Positions 1 to 7,095 of a stretch of DNA of 32,233 nucleotides are shown piece after piece. How positions within the stretch are numbered: the stretch's first letter is position 1; the number at the start of each line of letters is the position of its first letter. A model generated the notes under the pieces. The model saw only the letters and a list, made by a program, of their open reading frames with translations. It was not told where the DNA came from and made no database searches. The position numbers and the translations under genes were made by a program. The stretch comes from a virus, in IMG/VR virus record IMGVR_UViG_3300012964_000038, positions 1-32,233 of that record. The stretch is one strand, 5' to 3'.

Positions 1-1
1 G

Positions 2-391
2 GTGCTGGGTCGTAGTTCAGCGACCCTCACCGGCGGGGGGGTGACGGATTACTCCGCCGATTTGGATCTGGACGACACGTTCGACAGCGAAGTGACTGTC
101 GAAATCCAGGGCTCGACCGGAAGTCTGCAGAGCGTTCTGGTCCGGTACCACGCCGGGCCAGAACCCCTACCTGATGCATTCATGGTGGGCCCCATGGGGC
201 TCGAGGAAACGATCACCGAGGCTTCTTGGTCCAGGGTGATCACGCTGCAGGTGCATGCGCGGTACTTCCGGGTCGGGTTGACGGGCAACGGACAGCATCC
301 CGAGGGCTCTGACGCAGTCGTGACCTACTACTACCAACCGAACGTCGTGGTGCAGCGCATCATCGACGGAATTCCAAAACTCATCGCCTGA
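2..391 (+). CDS. phage structural protein, paralogue of next gene (possibly 5'-partial)
   Basis: The 129-residue frame opens at a GTG on base 2, so the true start may lie outside the window. It is clearly related to the following gene. Both carry an N-terminal D-Y-[SA]-A-D-L-D block, a central TEASW/TDATW block, an RYFRV segment and a YYYQPN motif near the C-terminus. The composition is beta-rich with no signal or membrane segment. Its place upstream of connector and neck genes suggests a virion component, perhaps a head decoration or similar accessory protein. I do not recognise a named family, so the role is inferred from position only. Confidence 0.75.
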   Translation: MLGRSSATLTGGGVTDYSADLDLDDTFDSEVTVEIQGSTGSLQSVLVRYHAGPEPLPDAFMVGPMGLEETITEASWSRVITLQVHARYFRVGLTGNGQHPEGSDAVVTYYYQPNVVVQRIIDGIPKLIA

Positions 392-401
392 AGGAACCGA
401 C

Positions 402-812
402 ATGGCATCCAGAACGACTCTCGCGGCCCGAACGACCGCGTTGCTCACGGGAAATGGCACCGTGGACTACGCGGCAGATCTCGACATGAACCTCACCCTG
501 GATGGGTGGGTAACGGTCGGGATCACGGGCACCAAGGGCAGCCTGACCAACATCATCACGGGCTTCTACGCGGGAGCCGCCGCTAACCCGACTCAGCCCA
601 TTGGGACAGGGTCCGCGATCCTGACCGAGACCCTGACGGATGCCACGTGGACGCGGTCCATCACGCTCCGGACAAACCACCGATACTTCAGGGTGTCGGT
701 TGCGGGGACCGGGGCTGACCCCGCGACATCGGACGCCGTCATCAACTACTACTACCAGCCAAACACCATCACGGGCGCCGTCAAGCAGGGCGTCAACGTC
801 CTGAGCACCTGA
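402..812 (+). CDS. phage structural protein, tandem paralogue
   Basis: This 136-residue protein follows its paralogue by 10 bases, with a GAAGGAACC Shine-Dalgarno-like stretch before the ATG. It shares with the upstream protein the blocks VDYAADLDMN, TLTDATW, RYFRVSVAG and YYYQPN in the same order and spacing, so the pair arose by tandem duplication. Threonine and glycine are abundant and beta structure is likely. By position between the off-window head genes and the neck genes it is probably a virion protein, but no family was recognised. Confidence 0.85.
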   Translation: MASRTTLAARTTALLTGNGTVDYAADLDMNLTLDGWVTVGITGTKGSLTNIITGFYAGAAANPTQPIGTGSAILTETLTDATWTRSITLRTNHRYFRVSVAGTGADPATSDAVINYYYQPNTITGAVKQGVNVLST

Positions 813-815
813 TCC

Positions 816-1430
816 GTGACGCTGTCGTCGGCCGAGATCGAAAGCCTGCGCTTTCACCTGGGATACGGGAATGTGGGGCTGGGAGCCCTCCCGTACACCC
901 AGGACGGGTACTGGTCGGTCTTCGACTCGATCGTCAGCCCGTATCTCGGAACCGGAACCGAGACCAGCGCCACGACCGCCATCACGGCCGGCAGCACGAC
1001 GGTCGTGACGCCGGCGGCCATGACGGGTATCGCGGTCTACGGACAGCTCGTCATCGACGTGGACGACTTGACGGAGGTCGTGACCGTCAAGGCCGCGACG
1101 ATCTCGACCTTCACGGCCACGTTTGCCAAGGCGCACGCCGACACCGGGTACCCGATCGCCACCATGTCGGGCAAGGCCCGCCTCAGGATGTTGCTCCGTG
1201 AGGCCGACGCGGCATGGCGCGAGGTATCAGGCGTCAGCATCGCGGCTTCCTCGGGGCTCAAGAGCGTCGACAAGGCCGACGTCGTCTGGCAGGATTCGGG
1301 GTCGTCCAACCCCGCTCTGTCCGGGCGTCTCTTCCACTACCGCACCGTCGTGTCCTCAATCTCAGCGCTGGTGCGCGTTCCGATTCGGGGCGCTGACCAG
1401 TACCACGCCGTCATGCTGGAGGCGTTCTGA
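816..1430 (+). CDS. putative head-tail connector protein
   Basis: The protein has 204 residues and starts with GTG three bases after the preceding stop. The N-terminus (LSSAEIESLRFHLGYGNV) is of a type often found in short phage proteins encoded just after the capsid genes. Residues about 50-110 form a beta-rich insert ending TFTATFAKAHADTGYPI, a module recurrent in phage neck and tail proteins. The C-terminal half has a helical stretch (RLRMLLREADAAWREV). Position before the neck and tail-completion genes supports a head-tail joining role. This is inference from context and motif style rather than a firm family match. Confidence 0.6.
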   Translation: MTLSSAEIESLRFHLGYGNVGLGALPYTQDGYWSVFDSIVSPYLGTGTETSATTAITAGSTTVVTPAAMTGIAVYGQLVIDVDDLTEVVTVKAATISTFTATFAKAHADTGYPIATMSGKARLRMLLREADAAWREVSGVSIAASSGLKSVDKADVVWQDSGSSNPALSGRLFHYRTVVSSISALVRVPIRGADQYHAVMLEAF

Positions 1431-1876
1431 TGCCGTCCTCGTTCAACCTTGCCACTGCCATCACGTTCACCTCTCCGGCAGCCGCTTCCACCGTAGTCCA
1501 GACCGGGACGTGGGACGACCTCGAGGAGTACGACTGGTTCACCCTGATCGGCATCCTGACGGGCGCCACGGGCGGGACACTGGACGTCTACCTGCAGTCC
1601 GAGATCAAGAGCGACGTGTGGGTCGATTGGGTCCACTTCCCGCAGAAGGCGGCGGCGTCGGCCGAGACCCGAACCGCCATCGACTGCAGGATGTCGGAGT
1701 CCGCCATGGCCACGACGGGCGGGGGCTCCACGGCGGCCCCGGGCGTGGCGCTGGCGGCCTCCAAGGTCGCGTTCTCCCATCCCGGGGGTAAGGTGCGGGT
1801 CGTGACGGTCGCGGGCGTTGGGACGTCCGCAGGGGCCGCCCAGACGCTGTACCTGCTCCGGTGGCGCCAGCGGTGA
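1430..1876 (+). CDS. hypothetical phage structural protein
   Basis: The 148-residue frame is coupled to the preceding gene by a TGATG overlap. The sequence is rich in Ala, Thr and Val, lacks a signal peptide, and has a tryptophan-rich patch near residues 61-68 (VWVDWVHF) and a basic end (LLRWRQR). Beta structure is likely. It sits within the head-tail joining block, so a virion or neck role is possible. I do not recognise it. Confidence 0.7.
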   Translation: MPSSFNLATAITFTSPAAASTVVQTGTWDDLEEYDWFTLIGILTGATGGTLDVYLQSEIKSDVWVDWVHFPQKAAASAETRTAIDCRMSESAMATTGGGSTAAPGVALAASKVAFSHPGGKVRVVTVAGVGTSAGAAQTLYLLRWRQR

Positions 1877-2310
1877 CGCTCGCCGAGGCGCTCCGCCCGA
1901 CGCTGTCGGCAGCGCGGGCCATCGCGGGGTCCCTCGGGCTTCATCCGTACCGGGTCTACATCCGCTCTGGGTCCTGGGCCGGGACCTACACGGGCGACGG
2001 TGCCGTGACCGTGACGGAGACCGAGGTCACGGAGAACGGGCAGCCCCCGAAGGTCAGGTTCGTCTCGGACGAGACCGTCGCGCTGGGCGCCGTCGCTCGA
2101 GGCTCCTGCACCATCGGCCCTATCACTCCGAGCCATTCGAGCGGCGGGACATCCATCGCGCTCCTCGAAGGTTCCTCCCTGGTGGTTGGTCAAACGTTGC
2201 ACGCTCGCCTAGTCCACTCGGATGGTTCGGAGACCCGATACCGCGTGACGGACGTCGCGAAGGATAGCGCGCTGCACTACACGCTGACGTGCGAACCGGT
2301 GGGTGAATGA
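1873..2310 (+). CDS. hypothetical head-tail joining region protein
   Basis: The frame can open at GTG 1861 or GTG 1873. I prefer 1873 (145 residues) because it makes the four-base GTGA overlap used repeatedly in this operon. The segment PYRVYIRSGSWAGTYTGDG resembles the 'YRV...W.GG..G.G' signature of a phage protein type commonly found between capsid and tail genes. The rest looks like alternating beta strands, with no membrane segment. A role in head closure or tail attachment is inferred from neighbours. Confidence 0.65.
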   Translation: MTLAEALRPTLSAARAIAGSLGLHPYRVYIRSGSWAGTYTGDGAVTVTETEVTENGQPPKVRFVSDETVALGAVARGSCTIGPITPSHSSGGTSIALLEGSSLVVGQTLHARLVHSDGSETRYRVTDVAKDSALHYTLTCEPVGE

Positions 2311-2552
2311 CCCAGCCAGTCCTGCTCCGACAATGGGTTGACCCACATGTGGTGGGACTTCTCGAGGAGATACTCGAACAGGCGAAATCTGGCGATGTTT
2401 CCGCGATAGCGGTGAGCATCATACGGCCAAACGGGTGCGTAGGTTACCGATTTAGATGGCAGAGCGGACAGGTTGGATCGCTTGAGCTTTTGGGGGCCAT
2501 TGAGTTGCTCAAAAGCAAACTCGTGGCTCGACATTTCGAGGATCAGGAGTGA
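2307..2552 (+). CDS. small conserved phage protein of unknown function
   Basis: The 81-residue protein starts at an ATGA overlap with the previous stop. It has an N-terminal helix (VVGLLEEILEQAKSGD), a strand-like AIAVSIIRPNGCVGYRF and a C-terminal helix (LLGAIELLKSKLVARHF). This layout matches a widespread type of small phage protein in which a helix is followed by a strand ending in PDG/PNG. The gene is visibly poorer in G+C than both neighbours, so it may be a late addition to the structural operon. Function unknown. Confidence 0.7.
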   Translation: MTQPVLLRQWVDPHVVGLLEEILEQAKSGDVSAIAVSIIRPNGCVGYRFRWQSGQVGSLELLGAIELLKSKLVARHFEDQE

Positions 2553-3280
2553 CCAGCTCGCTCTACCGTCAAGTCGGCGGCCACGTCTACCCGGCGCTCG
2601 CGTCGGACCTGGACGCCCAGGTCTCGCTCGACACCCTGGACCCGGCAAAGCGGCGGCTGCTGGCCCTGCTGAAAGCGGCCCTGAACGCGGAACTTGGAGG
2701 GGCCTGGACGGTCGTCTCGGCTGCAACGCGCCTCACGGGGACAACGCCGGTCCAGGACGCCTACCCGTACCGCCCGACCCCACAGCGTGTCCAGGAGCGG
2801 AAAGCGGGTTGGCCCGCGCTGTACCTCCACCGAGCCGGCAAGGCATCGTTTGACGAGTTCACGGTGGCGCTGCAGCGCAAGACGCAGCCCTGGCAGCTCC
2901 ACTACATCCTGGGCCCGCTCGAGATCGGGGACTCCGCGAAGCTCGAGGACGCGCTCTGGATGGCGGCAGACGTCGTGGCTTCCGTGCTCGAGTGCGGGTA
3001 CCACCCGGCCTACGAGAGCGGCGCCATGCAGTTCGGGTCCGACCAGGCCGGAATCGCGGTCGCTCGCATGACGGGTGCCGAGGTCGGGGAAGCGCTGTTC
3101 TCAGCGGGCGACAACGTCACCTACTACGCCTGCCTGATGGACCTTGAGACCGAGGAAATCGGGCGGTTCCGCGACGGCATCGCGACCCCGTACGACGGCA
3201 TGTCGGCGACGTACCACGTTGGCGGGTCAGAAGGTCTGGTCCCCGACTTGCTCCAGACCGACACCGACGACCACATCTGA
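2549..3280 (+). CDS. hypothetical neck/tail-completion region protein
   Basis: This 243-residue protein opens at GTG in a GTGA overlap. It has helical stretches near the start (LDPAKRRLLALLKAALNAEL) and a middle block, WQLHYILGPLEIGDSAKLED, followed by another helix. The C-terminal tail is acidic (TDTDDHI). There is no signal peptide or membrane segment. It lies directly upstream of the HK97 gp10-like gene, which suggests a tail-completion or tail-terminator function. I recognise no defining motif and keep the function open. Confidence 0.65.
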   Translation: MTSSLYRQVGGHVYPALASDLDAQVSLDTLDPAKRRLLALLKAALNAELGGAWTVVSAATRLTGTTPVQDAYPYRPTPQRVQERKAGWPALYLHRAGKASFDEFTVALQRKTQPWQLHYILGPLEIGDSAKLEDALWMAADVVASVLECGYHPAYESGAMQFGSDQAGIAVARMTGAEVGEALFSAGDNVTYYACLMDLETEEIGRFRDGIATPYDGMSATYHVGGSEGLVPDLLQTDTDDHI

Positions 3281-3753
3281 TGGGCCCCATCAGCATCCCG
3301 GAGGTCCGGGTCAAGCATCAGCGGTTCGAGCACGAGCTGGAGAAGATGGTCGACCGGGTCTCAACCCAGTCAGGAAACCTCGCCCGTCGCCACGTCTACC
3401 AGACCCCGCACTTCAAGCCCAGGACCGGGAACCTTCAGCGGTCGACGGACTTCCGAGTAGTTCGCCTCAAGTCTGGGCGTCGCGTCAAGATCTACAACAC
3501 GGCCCCCTACGCGGCCGCCATTGACCTCGGGGCTCGGCCCCACATCATCCGGGCTCGGAAGGCGCGGGCCCTGCACTTCAACTGGCCAGGGTTCTGGTCG
3601 GTGTCGACCAAGAGTCCCGAGTGGTTCCTGCGCTCCGTACACCACCCGGGCAACAAGCCCTACCGATTCCTCTGGCATGCCACCTGGGGCGCCTACCGGT
3701 TCGCCGGTGCTCGGCTCCGACACGGCATGACGCTTCTGGCGCGCAAGTTCTGA
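3280..3753 (+). CDS. HK97 gp10-like neck/tail completion protein
   Basis: The 157-residue protein shows the features of the HK97 gp10-type family. It has an early segment ending in a tract like PHFKPRTGNLQRST, a strand KIYNTAPYAAAIDLG with the conserved Tyr-Ala near the entry of a loop, then a basic stretch HIIRARKARALHF. In that family the protein closes the neck or caps the tail. A TGATG junction couples it to the preceding gene. About 30 bases separate it from the next start, where the tail-tube block begins. Confidence 0.75.
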   Translation: MGPISIPEVRVKHQRFEHELEKMVDRVSTQSGNLARRHVYQTPHFKPRTGNLQRSTDFRVVRLKSGRRVKIYNTAPYAAAIDLGARPHIIRARKARALHFNWPGFWSVSTKSPEWFLRSVHHPGNKPYRFLWHATWGAYRFAGARLRHGMTLLARKF

Positions 3754-3782
3754 CCGGCCTTCGCCGGGAAAGGCACAACCTC

Positions 3783-4127
3783 ATGATTCTCGCCGTATGC
3801 CCCTCTGGTTCCACGCTGGTGCCGCTCAAGCACCCCGCGGTGGGACAGCCGGTTCGGTACGTGGGCAGAACCTACGACCCGAAGCTGAATGGCTGGCCCG
3901 CTGACAAGGAGCCCATGCGGCTCGACACCTCGAAGGTTCCGCCGGCGCTGGTCGCGAAACTGAGGAAGCGCGCGGGGACGGGCGACATCCTCCCCCATGA
4001 CCCTGAGACGGCCGCCGCGCTCGGTGTGTCGTACTGCCCCGTCGAATGGGCTGAAGGCGAGTGGACCAAGTCAACCACCACGAAACCCCAAACGAAACGC
4101 GCTCAGGCCGCAGGAGGCGCTGAATAA
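3783..4127 (+). CDS. DUF2635-like small tail protein
   Basis: An open frame extends back to 3621, but that part overlaps the gp10-like gene. The ATG at 3783 gives 114 residues and follows a purine-rich GGGAAAGG tract. It lies immediately before the sheath gene, where Mu-type tails carry a short DUF2635 (gpK) protein. The pattern fits loosely: an N-terminal MILAVCPSG.. strand, a P-V-R-Y-V-G segment, then a G-T-G-D-I-L-P turn. A Thr/Lys-rich C-terminal tail extends it beyond the usual length. The assignment is positional and tentative. Confidence 0.6.
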   Translation: MILAVCPSGSTLVPLKHPAVGQPVRYVGRTYDPKLNGWPADKEPMRLDTSKVPPALVAKLRKRAGTGDILPHDPETAAALGVSYCPVEWAEGEWTKSTTTKPQTKRAQAAGGAE

Positions 4128-5695
4128 TGGCATCCATCCCCATCGAAGGCGTCAGCGATTCCTGGCTGGATCCTGGCACCTACATCGAACTGAACTTTGC
4201 CCAGGGGCCCGCTACGGCCTCTGCAGGCGAGAGGCCCATCTGCCTCGTTATGCCGGTCACGGCGTCCGGAACCTGGACGGCCAACACGATGTATCAGCCC
4301 AACGGTGAGGCTGAAGTCGAGGCCGGGGCAGGCGCGGGATCGATGCTGCACCGGGCCTACCGAGCCGCGGCACAGTCGGCTCCGGCGTCCAAGATCTACT
4401 GCGTCCCCTACGCCGCCACATCCGTGGGGGCCCCCGCGGCCGCGACGTTCGCCATCACGTGGGCGGGCGGCGCGAACCCGACGGCCAACGGACGAACGAC
4501 GGTGGAGGTCGGTGGTCCTGGGATGAACGGCGTCCTGGCGTCCTATGATTTCGACATCCTCGACACCCCCACCACGATCGCGGCCGCCATCAAGTTGGCC
4601 ATCAACTCGGCGACGTGGCTGCCCGTGACGGCCGACAACGCCGCCGGCGTCTTGACCCTGACGGCCAAGATCATGGGGGCCAGCCAGGGTACCGGCACCA
4701 TCAAGGGCATCCGGGTTCGGACCTACATCGACAGCGGCTGCACACTGACCATCACGGCCAGCGGGAACCTCGGAGACACCGTGGCGGGCGCCGATGGCAC
4801 CACGACGGAGGTCGCGAACTTCACGGCCGCGCTCGCCACCATGACGGGAGTCCGCCGGTATTGGCTGGGGTCCAGCTTGCCAGCAACGCTCGGTCACACG
4901 GCCCTCAAGGCTCACCTGGCCGCCATCTCGACCCCGCGCCCCGGATTCCGGAGCCAGGGCGTCGTCTGCTACACCGGCACCCAAGCAGCGGCCGAAACCG
5001 CCGCGGTGGCGCAGAACTACGAGCGCATCACGCTGGTCCACCAGACCGGTACCAACCACGACGCTGCCCACCTCGTGGGGTCCATCATCGGAACGCTGCA
5101 GAAGGCCTACGAGGCCGATGCGACGGCGAACCTCAATGGCATTGCGCTCCCCGGAATCGATGCGGCCTACGCGGTGGCGGACTGGCCCGACGGCGACGAC
5201 CGGAACGACGCCCTCACGGACGGCGTAACGTGCATCGGGTCGAACGAGGGAGGGGCCTACCTCGTCAAGCACGTCACGACCCGCAGCAAGACGACCGCCG
5301 GCGGGACCGTCCCGGACCTCAGGGCCTGGGCGGGTCACAAGGTCAGCGGCGCCGACCACTTCGCCGACACCGTGCTGGTCCGACATCAGCAGGCCTTCGC
5401 CGGCTACAAGCTGATCGACGATCAGCTTGACGCCAATGGCGCCGTCAACCCGAATCAGGCGTTGCCGCGCAAGACCACCACGCCGTTCTGGGTCAAGCGC
5501 TGGGTGGCTGGCATCTATGACGAGTACGGCCCATCGGGGCTGAACCACCTGCAGAACATCGAGGCTTCGAAGGAAGCGCTGCGGGTGGTGCGCGACCCGA
5601 ACCGGCCGCAACGCACGGAAGCCGCCCTCAAAATCGAGGTCATCGACCTCTACGACCAAGCCACTTTCAGGATCGACGAAGTGTCGGCCGGGTAA
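4127..5695 (+). CDS. contractile tail sheath protein (Mu gpL-like)
   Basis: At 522 residues this is within the usual size of contractile sheath subunits. It starts MASIPIEGVSDSW, like Mu-type sheath proteins. An alpha/beta central region ends with EVANFTAALATMTGVRRYW, typical of the sheath subtilisin-like core. The C-terminal domain contains a W-V-K-R-W.. strand and an R-D-P-N-R.. segment before a final beta strand for subunit linkage. The sheath surrounds the tube and contracts to drive it through the host envelope. The start shares one base with the preceding TAA, and the tube gene follows nine bases later. A 578-codon antisense frame here is a composition artefact. Confidence 0.88.
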   Translation: MASIPIEGVSDSWLDPGTYIELNFAQGPATASAGERPICLVMPVTASGTWTANTMYQPNGEAEVEAGAGAGSMLHRAYRAAAQSAPASKIYCVPYAATSVGAPAAATFAITWAGGANPTANGRTTVEVGGPGMNGVLASYDFDILDTPTTIAAAIKLAINSATWLPVTADNAAGVLTLTAKIMGASQGTGTIKGIRVRTYIDSGCTLTITASGNLGDTVAGADGTTTEVANFTAALATMTGVRRYWLGSSLPATLGHTALKAHLAAISTPRPGFRSQGVVCYTGTQAAAETAAVAQNYERITLVHQTGTNHDAAHLVGSIIGTLQKAYEADATANLNGIALPGIDAAYAVADWPDGDDRNDALTDGVTCIGSNEGGAYLVKHVTTRSKTTAGGTVPDLRAWAGHKVSGADHFADTVLVRHQQAFAGYKLIDDQLDANGAVNPNQALPRKTTTPFWVKRWVAGIYDEYGPSGLNHLQNIEASKEALRVVRDPNRPQRTEAALKIEVIDLYDQATFRIDEVSAG

Positions 5696-5704
5696 CGGAG
5701 CACC

Positions 5705-6091
5705 ATGGCAAATCAACAAGACGGCGCCAAACTTCAGGTTTTCATGGGGCTCGAGGGCGGTGCCCTCGTCTATCTCGAGATGTGCCAGTCGATCGAGAAG
5801 GTCACGGAGTCTGGCAACATCCGGGTCGATACCCTCCAAGGACTCGCTGGCTGGAGCGACGGCAGTGGAAGCGTGAAGCTGAATCTCACGTACTGGGTCC
5901 CAAAGGGCGGACCAGAGTTCCCGTTCCAGCAGGCGTGCGCGGCGAAAGCGTACGTGACGGTTCAGGTGGGGGTTGGGTCAGAGGCCTACGTAGGCTCCGG
6001 GAAGATCAACACCGAGACCGTATCCCAGTCGACCAATGCCGCCGTCGAGGGCAAGATCGAATGGGAGGGTGAACTCAAGGCCCGCGAGTAG
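5705..6091 (+). CDS. tail tube protein (Mu gpM-like)
   Basis: This is a 128-residue protein immediately downstream of the sheath gene, the standard place for the tube subunit. It looks all-beta with one short helix. It begins MANQQDGAKLQVFMG, contains a KVTESGNIRVDTLQGLAG loop, and ends in a strand IEWEGELKARE, in keeping with Mu gpM-type tube proteins. Subunits stack as rings inside the sheath. A GGAGCACC stretch precedes the ATG. A strong stem-loop follows 67 bases after the stop and probably sets tube expression above the genes behind it. Confidence 0.82.
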   Translation: MANQQDGAKLQVFMGLEGGALVYLEMCQSIEKVTESGNIRVDTLQGLAGWSDGSGSVKLNLTYWVPKGGPEFPFQQACAAKAYVTVQVGVGSEAYVGSGKINTETVSQSTNAAVEGKIEWEGELKARE

Positions 6092-6157
6092 TCATCACCC
6101 AGAAGGCTTGAAATCCCCGCGGAGCTGTGGACCGCGTTGGATTGACTATGAGCTAAG

Positions 6158-6200
6158 CGGCCCCGGGATCACTCACCACAGCTGGGTGGTTCCGGGGTCG
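6158..6200 (+). terminator. strong stem-loop after the tail tube gene
   Basis: The arms 6158-6174 and 6184-6200 pair over 17 consecutive positions, four of them G-U, around a 9-base loop, and TTT follows. It lies in the only sizeable gap of the tail operon, directly behind the abundantly needed tube gene. It could act as a partial terminator or as a 3' stabiliser that lowers expression of the chaperone and tape measure genes. Confidence 0.6.
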
Positions 6201-6212
6201 TTTCCGATCATC

Positions 6213-6299
6213 ATGACATTCGTGGAGTTTCTGAACGCAAACAAAGAGTACCTATTCGGCTTCATGGTCGGGATTCTGATCGTGTGGTGGACCAAGTGA
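6213..6299 (+). CDS. tiny putative membrane peptide
   Basis: A 28-codon frame starts at ATG 6213. It encodes a peptide whose second half is a single hydrophobic segment (LFGFMVGILIVWW) ending in a lysine. Its TGA overlaps the GTG at 6296 of the next gene in the GTGA arrangement common in this operon, which is the main support. No clear Shine-Dalgarno precedes it, and it could simply be leader sequence. If real, it may be a membrane peptide of unknown role or a translational-coupling leader for the chaperone gene. Confidence 0.35.
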   Translation: MTFVEFLNANKEYLFGFMVGILIVWWTK

Positions 6300-7066
6300 C
6301 GCCTCCGAAAGACGTGAAACCATCCGCCCTGTGGCTGAAGCTGCAGGAGACTCCGTGGCCATCTGACGTCATGGACTACCCGCGCAACGGCTGCGAGGCC
6401 CGCATCCGGATCCGCGTTCTCTCGCTCGAGGAACAGGACATAGCTAGATTCAAGGCTTTCGACCGCATCAAGGCGCGTCTAGAGTCCAGCGACCTGAATC
6501 TGTCGGTGATCCAAGACGGGGTCTACAGCGACTCGGTCGCGAAGGAAGTCCTGGCGCTCTGCTGTCTCGAGCCAGACCCCATTGACACCAACGCCGAGCG
6601 CCCCATGTACGCCCGCGTCTTCACCGACGGCGAGATGGTGGGGAAGCTTCCACCGGACGAGGTCCGAGCTCTCTTCACCGCGTTCGAGATGGTCCAGCAG
6701 AAGTTCAGCCCGGGCCCGCGCGACATGCGGAGCGACGCTGAACTAGACGCCTGGATCAAGCTTCTGGCCGACGGGGCCGGCTACTACCCTTTAGCGCGAC
6801 TTCCCTTGCTTCAATTGGCCGAGTTGGTCACGTCATTGGCGACAAGAGCGTTCGCTATTTCCGCTACCCTGGAGTCCCAGTTCTCGGACTTGCCCGATAC
6901 TTTGAAGTCAGGCCTCGCGCCCTACAATATCGGCACTGGCTACTTTGGCTCGCCGCCTGCCAGTGGGCCCAGCTCTACGACTCCGACGAGCCCGTTCGAC
7001 GCCATCCAGGATGACTCGATCGATCTGGCGGATGCTGTCGAGATCGCTAAGCGGATGAACCAGTGA
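6296..7066 (+). CDS. putative tail assembly chaperone
   Basis: The gene lies between tail tube and tape measure, where contractile and siphovirus-type tails encode the assembly chaperone. The frame opens at GTG 6284, but I prefer GTG 6296 (256 residues), which forms a GTGA overlap. The protein is mostly helical: residues about 45-75 (LSLEEQDIARFKAFDRIKAR), an MVGKLPPDEVRALF helix, and a C-terminal Ser/Pro-rich linker before an acidic helix. No signal or membrane segment is seen. I found no convincing slippery sequence, so a programmed frameshift product is not claimed. The assignment rests on position and helical content. Confidence 0.6.
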   Translation: MTPPKDVKPSALWLKLQETPWPSDVMDYPRNGCEARIRIRVLSLEEQDIARFKAFDRIKARLESSDLNLSVIQDGVYSDSVAKEVLALCCLEPDPIDTNAERPMYARVFTDGEMVGKLPPDEVRALFTAFEMVQQKFSPGPRDMRSDAELDAWIKLLADGAGYYPLARLPLLQLAELVTSLATRAFAISATLESQFSDLPDTLKSGLAPYNIGTGYFGSPPASGPSSTTPTSPFDAIQDDSIDLADAVEIAKRMNQ

Positions 7067-7095
7067 GTTCAGCGATGTTCTGGACACCTTAGCAC

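Noticed and set aside
4103-5839. A 578-codon minus-strand open frame across the sheath gene
   Set aside because: It lies antisense to a convincing sheath gene and its translation is the Arg/Gly/Asp-rich kind expected from GC-rich codon structure, with no recognisable motif.
6296-7066. Programmed frameshift in the tail chaperone gene
   Set aside because: I saw no clear slippery heptamer near the gene end and only about 30 bases before the tape measure start, so a frameshift extension is unsupported.
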